Positions 23,218 to 35,569 are shown, numbered from the stretch's first letter. The stretch is DNA of 64,000 bases from Trichostrongylus colubriformis (GCA_963978905.1 OZ022257.1:56314873-56378872), one strand, 5' to 3'. Notes: generated by a model not told the origin, from the letters alone. Numbers and translations: made by a program.

Positions 23218-26200
23218 TCCTACATTATATAATCGGCTAAGTGTGTCTGTTGGTGTGTGTGCGTGTGTGTTTGTGTGTGTGTGTGTTTGACCGGAAATTC
23301 ATATCTCACGTCGCAGCAAAGATAGGACGCTGGATTTTGGATATGATATAGAAGGTAGTGAGAGGATCCCAGTGGCGGTGGAACGAAGGTGATAGCAGCT
23401 GATAAGGGCTGATAAGGAGCTTCGAAAGGCTAATGTCGCCAAATCCGTTCCGCCTCTGAGGTAGATCCTAGAGCGCCCACACTCATAGGTATAGTGAGGG
23501 ATGGGATGGGTGCAGCAATGGTGGGTGATCCAAACTGATAACGCTTGATCAGATTCGATAAGGAGCCTCGAAAGGCCAATGTCGCCATTTTCGTTTCGCC
23601 TTTCAGGTCGATCCTATAGCGTTCACATTCATAAGTGTTTTGAAGGGTGGGACGGGCACATCATTGGTGGGTGATCCAAATTGATAACGATTGATCAGAT
23701 TCGATAAGGAGCGTCAACAGGCGTTATCATTAAAACCGTTTCCGCATGCGGGTTGGTCCTAGAACGCCGGCACTCATGGCTCATTGGTATTTGAGTAGTG
23801 GGACGGGCACATCAATGGTGGGTGATCCAAACTGATAACGATTGATGAGATTCGCTAAGAATTGTCAGCAAGCGAATGTCGTTAAATCTGTCCCACTCTT
23901 CTGGCTAACATTGGAGTGTTCACACTCACAGGTATTGCGGGATACGGGGTCTTGGAGGTGACTTTCCGGAATTGATAACAGCTTAAAGGGCTGGTAAGAG
24001 CCATTAGGGAATGGGGGTGGGATGAAATTCGGTACATCCCTTACTACTACTTTACGGATGCTATGGTAAATGCGTCCGTGCTCACACCATTGGGTGAACA
24101 TATTTTGCTTATGCTCTGATATCTGCCGCCGATATGTCGACCGCTAATTTGCCTAGATTTCCAAATAATGGTGCATGTCTTTTGATACTGCGATTTACGT
24201 GGATGATCAAGACATGATGTAGATTTGTGATAGCAAAGCAAGCGATCCATTGTCTCACGCGATGCCAGCAACAGTACTGGGTATCGACCGCTAGACTATA
24301 TGAAATTCCAAATAAAGGAGAAAGTGGTTGGTCAGCAAAAAGTAAATATCGACCATTTCCCCATTACATAATCCTACTGTGTTATTCGCGCAGTATTGTG
24401 CGATAGCCCAACTGGTGTTTGTTATAATTGCTGAGCATTGAGTGCTTAGCTATTGGGTGCCGATAGTCTGGCCATTTACTGTTGCATATCGACAGTTGAA
24501 GGCTACCGTTTTTTGGAGGTCCAGATGATTCAGTGGTCGATACCTCTTGTACAATGATATCAACGATCAGTGTAAATGGATCAGGAATGAAATGTGTCTA
24601 CCAATGAATCATTCTACACTTTGGCTGCAGGGGTCACTATTGAAAGTTACAAGACGGATTTTGGAGGCCGGTGATTGATTCCCACAGTAACCCCGGTCAT
24701 CACTGGGGCGCGCATTTGAACTGGGGCACGTAAGGTAGAGCCCCTTCAAGCTCCTATGAGCCATCCTTACAAATCCGTTCTGGTGAAGTGGACAAACCCC
24801 ATTATGTGTCGTTTTTAATGTTTGATGAGCACCCCTTGCTGTTGATCTCCAGTCACCCATAATCAAGCAGAGGAAATCTGTGGATGAGTGTTTGGTTCGC
24901 TTTTCGTACATCGAATTTTCCTCATGCTCTAGAATAAATTTCAATAACGCTGGGAACAGAGGTAATGATTTGAACATTTCTCACAAGAATAAATAAGAAT
25001 AGCCTAACTAACAAACTTTTCGGGCCTCCAATCGTGAATCAGCTTATCAAAAATCTACAGCGATTTGATGTGAAAGAAACACAACATAGTCTGATCAAAT
25101 TCCATAACAGTCAATCGTAATTTAACAAGCATTGTCGCTATTCCTGACATTTTCTTTTTACTATCGCTCAACTTCTTTTACTACCGAAAGACTTCGTCAC
25201 AGGATTCCTTCGAATCGCTCACAGCACGCGATTTCTTCTTCTTGACACCCTTCCGCTCTCACAATGCTTAAGATCTCGGCAGTTTTGTCAATCTTGGCCT
25301 TCTTTCCATCAGGCTCATAAGACTGTTTAGAGGAATTTTCAACCTGGACACCCTTCATCTCCTTCTTTTTTGAGATGCTATATGTTTCCGCTTTGGGGCA
25401 TGAAAGCCGAACTCGGAAGACGTTATTCCCTAAGCCACTTTCAAACAAAACAACAACACGGAATGTAGTGAATAGTTTAAGAAAATTAACGGCAGCACAT
25501 ATTCACAACACATGATAATTAAGAGGTGAATCGTGATCAAAACAATTCTGAGACTTTCATTGCCGATCAGCGCAACAGGAATTGGAGACGCAATCGAATA
25601 CAATGGGGAAAGTAGTTCACGAGCTTAGTCCTTGCTCTTAATCCTAATGAAGTATCTTTAATAAAGAAAGGCAAACGACGAATCTACATGCCTGCGCGAA
25701 AATCAATGCTGGTGGGTCAAACTGAGTCTGGAGAGGGGTTCGAATGGCAAGAAGTTTCCCCTCTTATGAACTAGCAAACACGTCAACTAAAAACAATGCG
25801 AAACGGGATTCACTACGAATGAACTACATGATTTGAAAATGAAAACAACACATAATAGGGTTTGTCCACTTCACCAGAACGGATTTGGGAGGCTCATAGA
25901 AGCTCTAAGGAGCTCTACCTTTTCGTGCCCCAATTCAAATGCGCGCCCCAGAGATGACCAGAGTTACTGCGGGAATCAATCACCGGCCTCCAAAATCCGT
26001 CTTGTTTGAAAGTCTAGATGGCTTGGGGATCGCTGCATAGTATTTAGTTTTGAATTCGATTGCATCGATTGGTAGCCATATGTTCTTCTACTGAGCATTT
26101 GATCCCAACATGCTTGTGGTGGTTGATCCACATGTATCGATGCTTATCATTTTTTGTAAACATGCAACACTATTCGGAGTTTCACATATTTTAGCGGTCA

Positions 26201-27074
26201 AACCACTATTGTTGCTGGTAGCGCATAAGAAAATGGATCACTTGTTTCGCTATTGCAAATCGAGATCGTATTTTGATCATCCATATAGATCGCAGTATCA
26301 CAAGACGTGCACCATTATTTGGAAGGCTACGCAATCTAGCGTTGGACACATCGGCAACTGATATCAGAACGTGAACGAAATATGTTCACCCAGTGACACT
26401 GAGCATCAAACGCTCTTATTATAGCGGCCACATAGTAGTGGTTACCGGAGTACCGGATTTTATCCCATTCATTTCCTACTAGCTCTTATGAGCCCTTATA
26501 AGCCGCTGTCCGATCGAAAAGTCACCATTGAAGTCCCTATGTCGTGCAATACCTAAGAACGTGAACATTCCACTGTCAGCCGGAAAAAAAAGAGACGGGC
26601 TTTGTGACAATTTCTTCCCGACGGTCCTTATCAATTTCATCGAACGTTATCAGCTTGCATCTTCCACGATTGATGCCGCCATTCCTTCCTACTAAATATC
26701 TGTGAGTGTAGGTGTTCTAAAGTTAGTCCGAAAAGGGAAACGGATTCATGGTTATTTGCATATTGATGCTCCTTTTTGAAACAACAATGTTATCAGTTTG
26801 GAACACCCACCATCAACGTCCCTGTCCCAGCACTTAGAAGTATCACAACCCTAGTATCAACGAGAGAAGCAAAACGAATTTGATGACACTCTACTTTTGA
26901 GACTCCTTATCAGCTGCTATCACTTTCGGGCCACCACCGCTAAGGTCCCCTTATCACCTCCTAAATCACTTGTAAAATTCAAAGTTCCACCCTTGCTGCG
27001 ACGCGAGATGTGAATTTCCTGCTCAACAGGCACACACACCAGCAGACACTTTTAGCCGATTATATAAAGTTGGA
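23218..27074. mobile_element. Large inverted element with Helitron-like 5' termini at both ends (unit 1)
   Basis: The left end is TCCTACATTATATAATCGGC followed by a GT microsatellite and 'tcatatctcacgtcgcagcaaag'. The right end, on the other strand, starts TCCAACTTTATATAATCGGC with the same following motifs. Long inverted arms follow: tandem repeats of about 148 bp (near 23,532, 23,679 and 23,830), a block at 24,050-24,290 matching 26,210-26,430 inverted, and 24,640-24,860 matching 25,840-26,010 inverted. The termini resemble those of the Helitrons at 37,181 and 38,831, but no CTRR 3' end is visible here. No Rep/helicase or transposase is encoded. An Arg/Lys/Glu-rich frame in the centre (25,197-25,448, minus) is frameshifted in unit 2. 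Confidence 0.65.
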
Positions 27075-27113
27075 CCACTAGAAACAACCAAGACATGCAG
27101 GCCACCCTGCTGA

Positions 27114-27200
27114 GAGCGCGTTCATACTTTGCGCCATAGGCGGCAGGGCGAAAATGCGTGCCTGTGTTTCCGCCTGTGCCATCTTGTCTCGTAACACTGA
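27114..27200 (+). repeat. Half of a Harbinger-like MITE (unit 1)
   Basis: The word GAGCGCGTTCATACTTTGCG followed by 'ggcggcagggcg' matches the left halves of the MITEs at 18,868 and 20,895. No matching right end is visible before the adjacent gene, so this is a truncated copy lying about 60 bp beyond the stop codon of the minus-strand secreted-protein gene. Confidence 0.55.
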
Positions 27201-27256
27201 CTAAAATCTTTCGAGCATTGCTTAGATCTATTCACAGATGATAGAAACGAATTTAT

Positions 27257-28036
27257 TTATTTCGCAATAGTATTCGCGTTCGAGCCTTTCAAGACGAAGT
27301 CTGTAACATCATTCGTCCATTTATCTTGTGCCGTCTTTGGCATCCTACCCCACTCTTCATTCAACCTGAAAGCGAAAGAGTATTATTGTGAGAAAATGAA
27401 GTTTTTTCTCACATTAATCATGGAAAAAGTCGACTTACAGGTTCATTGCCTGTGACTTGTTAATCATGCCATATCCCAATCGCTGGAGGGTACTGGCAAG
27501 CTAAAGCAGAAAGGTTCTGTCTATTTTTGTTTCATCACATATAAATAAAAGCTTATTCGTGGGCTATCCCTGGAAGGAGAACCCAAATGGAGTTCTTGAT
27601 CACATTCTTCCCGAAAATCTCTCAAGCTTACAGTTGAGGCGAATTGTTTCTCCTCGTCTACACTATCGGGGCTATCGAAAAATTTCTTCTTGAAATCGTT
27701 CCACTGGACATTATTATCGTACCAAAGCTGACAATTAGTCACATTAAGCAACGTTTTTACGCATCCGGTTCGCTATTGCTATACTTACCTTGGTATTCTT
27801 TCCTTGAGAATGCTTGTGCTGCAATTCGTTGACATTGAGCCCGAATATCATGAGCGAGAACGCGTCCAGTTGAGTGTCTGCAATACAGGAAACAGAATCA
27901 ACTAACCGTGAACTTCTAGGAAACATGGTTACAGACTTTCTTCCGATGACAAACCTTGCGTAACAAGCTTTTCTGGTTTGTTGGCTTTGGCCTGTGCAAG
28001 GATGCACAGGAAAGCAATCAGCTTAATGACGAACAT
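27257..28036 (-). CDS. Small secreted protein, unknown family (unit 1)
   Basis: Five exons on the minus strand join in perfect phase: 27955-28036, 27789-27877, 27632-27727, 27439-27500 and 27257-27365, giving 145 codons plus TAA. All introns are GT-AG and short (61-131 bp), as in nematodes. Residues 1 to about 19 form a classic signal peptide (starts MFVIKLIAFLCIL, with an Ala-x-Ala-type cut near AKA-NK). The mature part is about 126 residues, hydrophilic, free of cysteine, and predicted by eye to be mostly helical (motifs WNDFKKKFFDSPD, LQRLGYGMINKSQAM, DKWTNDVTDFVLK). An AATAAA overlaps the stop. I do not recognise the family; a nematode-specific excretory-secretory protein is a reasonable guess. 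The gene is complete in both array units, which suggests it is real and kept. Confidence 0.8.
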
Positions 28037-30780
28037 GTCGGCACAAATGATGCACACCGCAGCTGAGCCCTTTTGTACGGTTCCTTATCACTAGCACTGC
28101 TATCCACATCACCCCTTATTCAGTTTGGTTGTGATGAGAAGCCCGGTCGTGTCGAATGATTTAGTAGGACGTGCACTTCTTGGTTGTTTGCTACATTTGC
28201 GGACGGCTTCCGTGGAAGGCGCCATGCATTCAAAGCACGTGTTGGGTTTATCACAGTAGCAATGCTACGCTTCGGGACTGCCTCAGCATTGCTGTTACCA
28301 TCTGTTTTGATGCTTTCCAAAGAGGGGGGGGGACAATTCATAGAAGGCGCTGATTCTGGACACGATTCTTCTCACATAATGAATCTGGGAACATGTTCGT
28401 GATATCATAATCGTGTGTAGACTTGTCAATGTTTAACGTTTAACAAGAATGACCCTTCAGTGATGCATAGAGGTGTTCAGAATACTGCAGAATGTCCCCC
28501 CTCCCCTGCTAATTTTCCTCTCTTCTCCAGTGGAATCAATCAAAACCTTTTTTGCATGAATGCAATATTGAAAAGAGCCGTGAGTTGGTGATGCTATTAT
28601 ACAATCACATATAGTGTTCCCTCATTGGTCTGCTTTTCGGATAATATCGCAGCGTCATGACCTAGATTACAAGCTGAGGAGAAAGTTGTTCAAATTTACT
28701 GTTTTACATGGTGAAATCAAAAGCAGTAATAGGGGAAATTCTGGCGAATCGTGAAGGTTGCAGTGATTATGAGATTCGATGTGCTTAGTAATACGACGGT
28801 GAAGAAAAGACGGAAGGAAGCGGTCAAAAACCCAAAAAATAAGACCCCTTACCACCGTTGATTCTCGACGCGCACGACTTTCCGTCAAGAGATGGGTAGT
28901 CCGGACGAGTTTTCCACTGGCATTTGTCAATTCAGAAACACAAAGGGACGTTCGATACGACAAGATCTATTTTGTGGAGTGACTTCAGGCTAGAACTGAA
29001 AAAGGCCGCGATATCTTCATCCCTATCGCATCTCGTTGGCCACTCTCACCGCAGCCAGTCAGCAATAACTTCACTTAGAGGCGGGGTCTGTCATCCGGAG
29101 GCGTTGGCTGCTACCCGCGACACCGTTTCTAAAGCTATATAGCGCGCTTTTCAACGAGGATTTCTCCATAACTAAGCATCTCAGGCCCCCAAAATTCATG
29201 TGAGTGACTTCTTTTAGGGCTTTCTTAAAAACCACATAACCCCTAATGATGTCTTTGAATTTGAAATTGTAATTATTGTTGAGTGACATTTTGATCTTGA
29301 TTATTCTATTTTTCCAAGAAACTTCAGAATGAGACATATGTAGATCGATGGAGTCCGAGAACCAAAATTGCAAAATACTGCTCCAAAACAAGTTAGGAGG
29401 GGTGAAATTTCGCTTGCAGTGATTCATCGGCAAGGTACTTTGCTAGTATAACGTATAACCCACCAAAGGGGCTAACCATATGTGCAGCAACGCTTAACGT
29501 CGCTCAGTGCTAGCAGCGCTCTTACTCTAAAGCTGGTGAACAGTGGGTTTGTTCACTCCATTAGACACTTTTATGAGTCACATCAAAGCGCCCGGCCAAT
29601 GAGTCATAATAAGCAAAATTTATCCCTTCTAACACCCTAAAGAACGGCACTTTAAGATTTTGATTCTCATATTTGTAATCAGTACTCGAAACTTATCAGT
29701 CTACTAAGGTCTCATTCCAAAATTTTATGGTAAGTTGAAGGAACAATTCACGATAATATGAGAATTTCGATTTATCCGCGAGTAGGTAGGCCCTTCCATA
29801 ACGGCAAAGCGTGAGCCATCATCGCGGCGCGAGGGTGAGTGCTTTAACGCCCGGAGAACGTGTAAATAAGATGGCGGCTACCGTCTCAAGATGGCCCACA
29901 CCATCTTTGATTTAACCAGCGGGTAAGGCAGTGTTCATAGTTCACGATTCAGGCGATCACGCGATTCAGGAGGAAGGAAAGAGATACATATTGACTGGGT
30001 GATTCAGGCGATCACCCGATCGCGTAGATCGCGCGATCGCCTGAATCGTGAACCCTGAACAATGCCTAAGGGATGGCTTTCAAGTGAATGAGACGCATGG
30101 TATCGACTGCGTCAAGAAATGATGGGGGAAACTCTCATTGTAAAACAACCTTGTCGGTTGATATTACCACATTGGAACTTGTCCAAATGCTTGCTTTTGA
30201 GCTGCAAACTCGTCGAAGCCAACGGTCAAAAACGGTTTTGTTTCAAGGCTTTTTAAAGACATCTGTGTTTTATCTTCACACTTATGTTCTTCAGCACTCT
30301 CAAAGTCTTTATGTAGCGCGATGAGACAGGACAATTATCACGAACTGTGCCTTTAAGCTGACATGTCTCACCAGAGCTCATAATAACAATATCTAACCTA
30401 CAAATGTATCCTATGTTGAGAAGACACACACACACAAAATATTGGACATATTGGCGATTCACTGTTAACTTGTTGACGACCGCGCCGTTTACAATTGTCT
30501 GGCGTGTGGGACCGCGCGCTTTTTTCTTACGTTTCTCACTTTTATCTCAATATGCTTCTTTAGCTTTTTAGAGGTACAATCTCAGCATTATTTGTGTATT
30601 GATTGGTTTAATGTGAGCTCAAAAAGTGCGCTCAGTACCAATTACCCGCTCATTTATTCATACCAGGTGAGCTTCGCAATCTAATCGCGTTACGGGGTAC
30701 CGGTGCAAAGCGGGCTGTGGGCAAAATGATGTAAATAGAAATTGCACAGCAATGTGGTTTGGCGAAAATCTATGAATTAT
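28037..30780. other. Non-coding or unassigned stretch (unit 1)
   Basis: No gene can be supported. Open frames at 28,120-28,341 and 29,071-29,433 (minus) stay open in both units, but the units are nearly identical, so this is weak evidence. Around 28,800-28,850 an old repeat shares words with 4,650-4,700. A poly-G run at 28,324-28,332 is 9 bases here and 15 in unit 2. Confidence 0.35.
29924..30069. mobile_element. 140-bp PIF/Harbinger MITE with TAA duplication (unit 1)
   Basis: The element is 29927-30066, flanked by TAA (29924-29926 and 30067-30069). The inverted ends start GGCAGTGTTCATAGTTCACG and (other strand) GGCATTGTTCAGGGTTCACG, followed by ATTCAGGCGATC on both. It is related at the tip to the GGCCGCGTTCA family but has a different interior. 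Confidence 0.85.
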
Positions 30781-30794
30781 AACAAATCTATAGA

Positions 30795-31109
30795 AGAATC
30801 CATACTCTCCAGACATTGCCCCTTCTGAATATCAGCTTTCCCATCGTCTGAAATACTTCCTCGTCAAGAGAAAATTCGTTGATCATGACTCGTTTGCAAA
30901 GGCAATCGCTAACTTCTTCGACTCTCAGAAGCAGAGTTCTGGGAGGAGGCAATCACCTATGAGGTGAGTTATGAGGTACCTGTGAGATGGCAGAGTGTTG
31001 TCGATAACAGTGGTGGGTACGTTGTTGCCTAGTTATTGTTTGTTGGAAGAAAAAATAATAAACAGTGATAATCAAAGAAAATCCTACAAGACTTTTGGGA
31101 CAACCTAAG
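30795..31109 (+). pseudogene. Mariner-type transposase C-terminal remnant (unit 1)
   Basis: Read in shifting frames, the plus strand gives SPDIAPSEYQL, HRLKYFLVKRKFVDHD and RWQSVVDNSGGYV, the C-terminal third of a mariner-type transposase. The usual third catalytic Asp (PSDYxLF) is replaced by Glu here. The right terminus reads GACTTTTGGGACAACCTAA (ending 31109), a mariner-type inverted repeat. The left end and the N-terminal two thirds are missing, with at least one frameshift and a stop. Confidence 0.7.
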
Positions 31110-31255
31110 ATATATATATAAGCCTTGTTTAAGAAGAGCGTTGTGAAACATACAGAATAAAAAGTGGCGGGAATATCTCACGAAAAAGCAATAAATCGTA
31201 TCGAAACCAAAATGTCAACAGTAGAAATATGAATTATTATGCAGGTGATTTTTTA

Positions 31256-32619
31256 TATTAGGTCGGCAACTAAGTCGTTGCGGATTTCACTCGCAGATGG
31301 CTTTGGTTGAATATTTAGCTTTACTGGCGTAGGCCAAATGTTAGACACATATTGTTATCTAATAGTGGGCAATCCTGTAATCAGTCATTGAAGAAAGCTC
31401 CTTGATCGGTTGCATTATTTTCGTTTGGCGTGTGCTGAAAAATGGAGAATCAAAACAATTATTTTCGTCATGTATTGTTTTATTGTTTCCTTAAAGTGAA
31501 AAACGCATCACATGCTCTTAAAAAGTTATGTGCTGTTCATGGTGCTGAGCCTTAAAATATCGGCAGAGCCAAAATTAGTTTGCCTAATTTCGTTCTGGTG
31601 ATTTTTCTCTCAATCGGCAGAGCCAAAATTAGTTTGCCTAATTTCGTTCTGGTGATTTTTCTCTCAAAGATGAGAAACGCTCTGGTCGTCCAGTTGGAAA
31701 TGATCACGACCCAATCAAGGCAATACTTGATTCGGATCGTCACAGTATAACACGCGAGATTGCAGAGAAGCTACAGGTATCACATACATGTATTGAAAAG
31801 CATTTAGAACAACTTAGGTACGTGTCAAAACTGGACATATGGGTGAAACGCATTTAATGCAACGCATTGACATCTGCGATTTGCTGAGGAAAAGTGACGA
31901 AAATGATCCACTTCTGAAACGAATGATCGCTGGCGATGAAATAGATCCACTTCTGAAACGAATGATCGCTGGCGATGAAATATGGGTCGTTATAAATAAT
32001 GTCCAACGAAAAAAATCGTGCAGCCGCCCAGGTGAACCAGCTCAAAGAAGAGCAAAATCTGATATTCATCAAAAGGTTTTGTTGTCAGTTTGGTGGGATT
32101 ACAAAGGAATTGTCTACTTTGAACTCCTACCATCCAACTAAACGATCAATTCTGATGTCTACATTGCTCGAATAACAAAATTAAGCAATGCAGTTCAAGA
32201 AGAGCGACCCTAATTAATTAAACGAAAAAGTATTGTATTCCATCATGACAATGCAAGGCCACACACATCTTTGGCCACTCGGCAAAAATTATTGGAGCTT
32301 GGTTGGGATGTTTTGCCACATTCACCATATAGTCCTGACCTTGCACCGCCGGATTACTTTTTGTTTCGATCATTGCAAAACTCTTTGAGTGGTAAAAATT
32401 TCAGTAGTGATGATGAGGTCAAATCGTACCTGACTCAGTTTTTTACTGATAAAAACCAGAAGTTTTATGAACGCGGAATTATGATGCTACCTGAAAGATG
32501 GCAAAAGGTCATTGATAAAAATGGGCAATACATTACAGAGTAAAGTTATTTAGCTCTATGAAAAAAAGGTCTTTGATTTTCTAACAAAAATCCGCAATTA
32601 ATTAGTTGCCAACCTAATA
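31256..32619 (+). mobile_element. Cecropia-type mariner, decayed, 1,360 bp (unit 1)
   Basis: Full-length element 31258-32617 with inverted ends TTAGGTCGGCAACTAAGTCG and (other strand) TTAGGTTGGCAACTAATTAA, flanked by TA (31256-31257, 32618-32619). The coding region starts near 31442 (MENQNNYFRH). The DNA-binding part is followed by a 54-bp tandem duplication with in-frame stops (31,562-31,669); a 39-bp tandem duplication repeats DPLLKRMIAGDEI near 31,904-31,981. The catalytic triad is recognisable: D in GDEIW, D in HHDNARPH and D in APPDYFLF, the last two separated by 34 residues (D34D). Several frameshifts and stops make it a pseudogene. From memory of the family, the sequence is closest to the cecropia subfamily. 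Confidence 0.9.
32271..32543 (+). pseudogene. Mariner transposase C-terminal frame (unit 1)
   Basis: The longest surviving open piece of the mariner above (90 codons): from just after HHDNARPH through [14 protein letters not shown] to [14 protein letters not shown] and stop. It is identical in length and nearly identical in sequence to 58,081-58,353. It cannot make an active enzyme alone, because the DNA-binding domain and first catalytic Asp are in other frames. Confidence 0.85.
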
Positions 32620-34347
32620 GAATAAACATGACTGAATATAAATTCCACAAAGATTTTTTCCCGAAAATTGGATCACTAGATCCAACGAAAGGTGTATGAT
32701 GTTAGTAATAAACTCGAATCAGAGTTTAAAAAAGGGAAGAGCACAGAGATTCCTTTGAATCTTGGCTTGAAAAATTTTCAAAGATGCGGGATCTATGAGG
32801 CCTTGTTTTTCTGATGATATTAACTTTCAGAACGGTGCGAGTCTTCATTCTTGGCTGGATTTCTTCATTATTCGAGAGTTTCAGTGATGATCTATCCAGT
32901 CCAAGCATTGTTACTGGTGATTGTACAGATGCTGATTCTTCTTTCATAACAAATCATTACAAGTTGAAAAACAGTTCTTGAGTTATTCCACACTGTCGCT
33001 GGTGTTTGTAGCGTCTGCGTCAAACATTACTATGTTAATATGTGAATTCTTCTCATAGGATTACCACTATCAAATTATTTCTAATCTGGAATGAGCAACT
33101 CCATGTGATGCTTGTGCTTTCTCACCTTCTGTTCCATCTTTTGAAATACTGTAGCGCACCGTAATCTCATTGGCACCCGTGGGCTACTGTCCATGTCTCT
33201 GAAAAGCCGTTCCAAAAGTGTTGGACGGGAATGCGCGCACGCTATTTCCAGCGCTTAATCTGCCCATTCCTTAAATTTTGTTTTTGTTTCACGGTGTGAC
33301 ATCAGGCGTATGTTGTCTACAATTTTCTAAAAAAATTCAACACAGCTTATTTCCTTAGACATGCACTTATACAAGAATGATCTCCACTTGTAATCAGGTA
33401 GACGTGTTGTGATTATCCGGTCTCCCATAACACTTTTATCCGTTGATTTTATCGACTCTTATCGGTTTATCCTGTGCTACTCTCAAATTCGAATCCAATC
33501 TACATGGCATGAATAACTCAGAAGCTGTCGATTGATCCTTGCATCTGAGACATAGCGTTCGTACGCACGTAGAGATGCTACTGATTGTCTTCTCGCTTCC
33601 ACCAGTGCCAATCAATTGTGTGTATCCGAATGGAACCCTTTCATCATGGAAAATGTTAACTAATCTTTACTCGTCTAATTTTTTTCTTCACCAATTCTGG
33701 CTTTTCTAGTCCTATGTTACACGTGCCTAATAATAAAAGCTCATTTGTGTTTTCCTTACAATTGAAGGTTGCAAAACCTAAAGAAGGATTCAGTCGGATT
33801 GTAACATAAGCACTGAGCTTTCTCTTACAAGTGAAAATTCTTGAAAGTATTGGAATTGAGAAGTTACGGAATGCTATAACTCATTGGAGGGGAATCATCT
33901 AATCCACACGGTGTACTTTCCGCCGGCACGGCGTGGGTACATTCACAGGTGGCGAGGCAGAATGGCACGGGAGAGATGCAGAGATGACGTAAAAACTAGA
34001 AATGGTGACACAGGTGGAGACGCAGACACACACAGCCATGCCATACCGACGGCATCACAAAGTATGAACGCCGCCTATGGTGCAAAACTTCTTTTCTCCG
34101 AAATCGCCGAATTTTGGCCCGCAATGACGTCATTAAGAATTAAAGTGGTTGAAACAGTAATGGCCTGTACAACTCTTCGGAGATATCTCGTGCGACCATC
34201 TGTGGAGATTTGACACCTCATTTCTCAGGAACTTAAGATTCTATCTGTCGAGACCCTGAACATTATTGTATAATAAACGCTGCATTTACAAATTGTCATC
34301 AAAGCGGGAAGTTTTATGTGGGAAGCGCGCCGTAAACGAAGGCGAAA
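32620..34347. other. Non-coding stretch with a degenerate MITE (unit 1)
   Basis: A frame at 32,726-32,947 (minus) is frameshifted relative to unit 2 and so is probably not coding. At about 33,905-34,075 lies a degenerate Harbinger-like MITE (right end, other strand, GGCGGCGTTCATACTTTG; left end decayed). Nothing else is supportable. Confidence 0.45.
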
Positions 34348-34891
34348 TATTAGGTTGTTCGGAAAGAAATGCGCGTTGAGTTTGTCCATTTATTTCTCTT
34401 CTACTATAGAAGATTTTGTAAAACAGTTTTGCCTATTAAAAAGAGAATTTTATTGCGCATCTTTCAAAATATTTCTGTCTGTGTCTATCTTGTTTTTTTT
34501 CAAAGAAAAATTCAAAAATAATTTTTCAATTTTTTCTCCTCAAAATTATGAAAATAATTTCAAAGCATGATTCTATGCGATAGGCTATAAATATTTGACG
34601 CAGTGCGTAATAATATTTGCGGATGAATTTGGCCGTATAAAGTGTCGAGCAAAGTTCCATCGTTTCAAAAACGGTAGTGAAAGTTTGGAGGACGAAGAAC
34701 ATGGAAGTCGGCCTCAAATCGTCGGAACGTTTTTTTTTCCTTCAAAAAAGCAAAGTAGACATAGACAGAGATATATGAAAAGGTGCACATTAAAAATGTC
34801 TTCTTAACAGATAAAACTGTTTGAAAGAATTTCTATAGTAGGAGAGAAAAGTGAACAAATTTAACCGCATTTCTTTCCGAACAACCTAATG
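34348..34891. mobile_element. Mariner deletion derivative, 540 bp (unit 1)
   Basis: The element is 34350-34889. The inverted ends are TTAGGTTGTTCGGAAAGAAA on both strands. A left TA is present; the right one has mutated to TG here but is intact in the unit-2 copy (60203-60747). Inside, the frame around 34,640-34,720 reads FHRFKNGSESLEDEEHGSRP, a recognisable piece of a mariner N-terminal helix-turn-helix region; the catalytic domain is deleted. Confidence 0.85.
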
Positions 34892-35219
34892 TGTTGTTCA
34901 ATAACAGTATGAGGCATCAGATGTCTATCAAGAAACGCAGAGTGACTGCATCAAGCCGTACAATTCTCAGGACCTACGCTGTTATTGCTTCAAAAAGCAT
35001 CTTGCATGAAGCAGAAATTGAAATATTCTGAAAACTTGAGGCTTCTGTAGCGGTTTTGACTGAGCTTTCGGTGTCTCACACTGTTGGATCATTCAGATTA
35101 TCATGGGCCTTGAACAGTATTAAGAGTATCAAAAAATTTACTATGGAATTCGGTCCTCCACTATCTTGTATATTAAATACGGTACATAAACATATAGGAA
35201 TAATTGAACAAATGTAAGT

Positions 35220-35470
35220 TTAATAAATGTTGCTGCAAACTTGTACTTTGATTCTGCGGTGACTTTCCTTTCTTTCACCTCCTTGTCCTGGTACTGCGGC
35301 CGATTCTGCTTTCGTTGCTCCTTGTCCTTGTGTCACATCGCTCGACGCTATTGCCGCTCTGGTTAGAAACGTGAGTGGTACAGCAAGTTTTTTCAACTTT
35401 TCTTCCAAAGATTCCAGCAACACATAATCCTTGCACTTCTGGGGGGGGGGGGGGGGTGACGGAGTCTTGT
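35220..35470 (-). other. Possible 3' terminal exon behind a poly-C tract (unit 1)
   Basis: On the minus strand a T-rich acceptor (TTTTCAG, about 35,476) or the poly-C run plus CAG leads into an open frame reading LLESLEEKLKKLAVPLTF, then Gln/Gly/Ala-rich. Unit 2 has a 1-base shift that changes the last third, and the poly-C length differs (16 versus 19), so the frame is not conserved. It could be a decayed terminal exon or chance. Confidence 0.25.
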
Positions 35471-35569
35471 TCCTGAAAATTTTTTATATTCGACGTCCAC
35501 AAATTTTGAGTAATTATTGGACCGATGAGGCGACTTCTAATAAAGGGTGTTCGATCGATTGCAATAATT

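Noticed and set aside
25197..25448. Lys/Glu-rich minus-strand frame in the centre of the inverted element
   Set aside because: Unit 2 has a 2-bp length change plus a retroelement insertion in it; no sign of selection on the frame.
28120..28341. Minus-strand frame upstream of the secreted-protein gene
   Set aside because: It stays open in both units but with several amino-acid changes and a poly-G length change in frame; no splice link to the gene.
29071..29433. 120-codon minus-strand open frame kept in both units
   Set aside because: The units are almost identical here, so conservation means little; no domain recognised.
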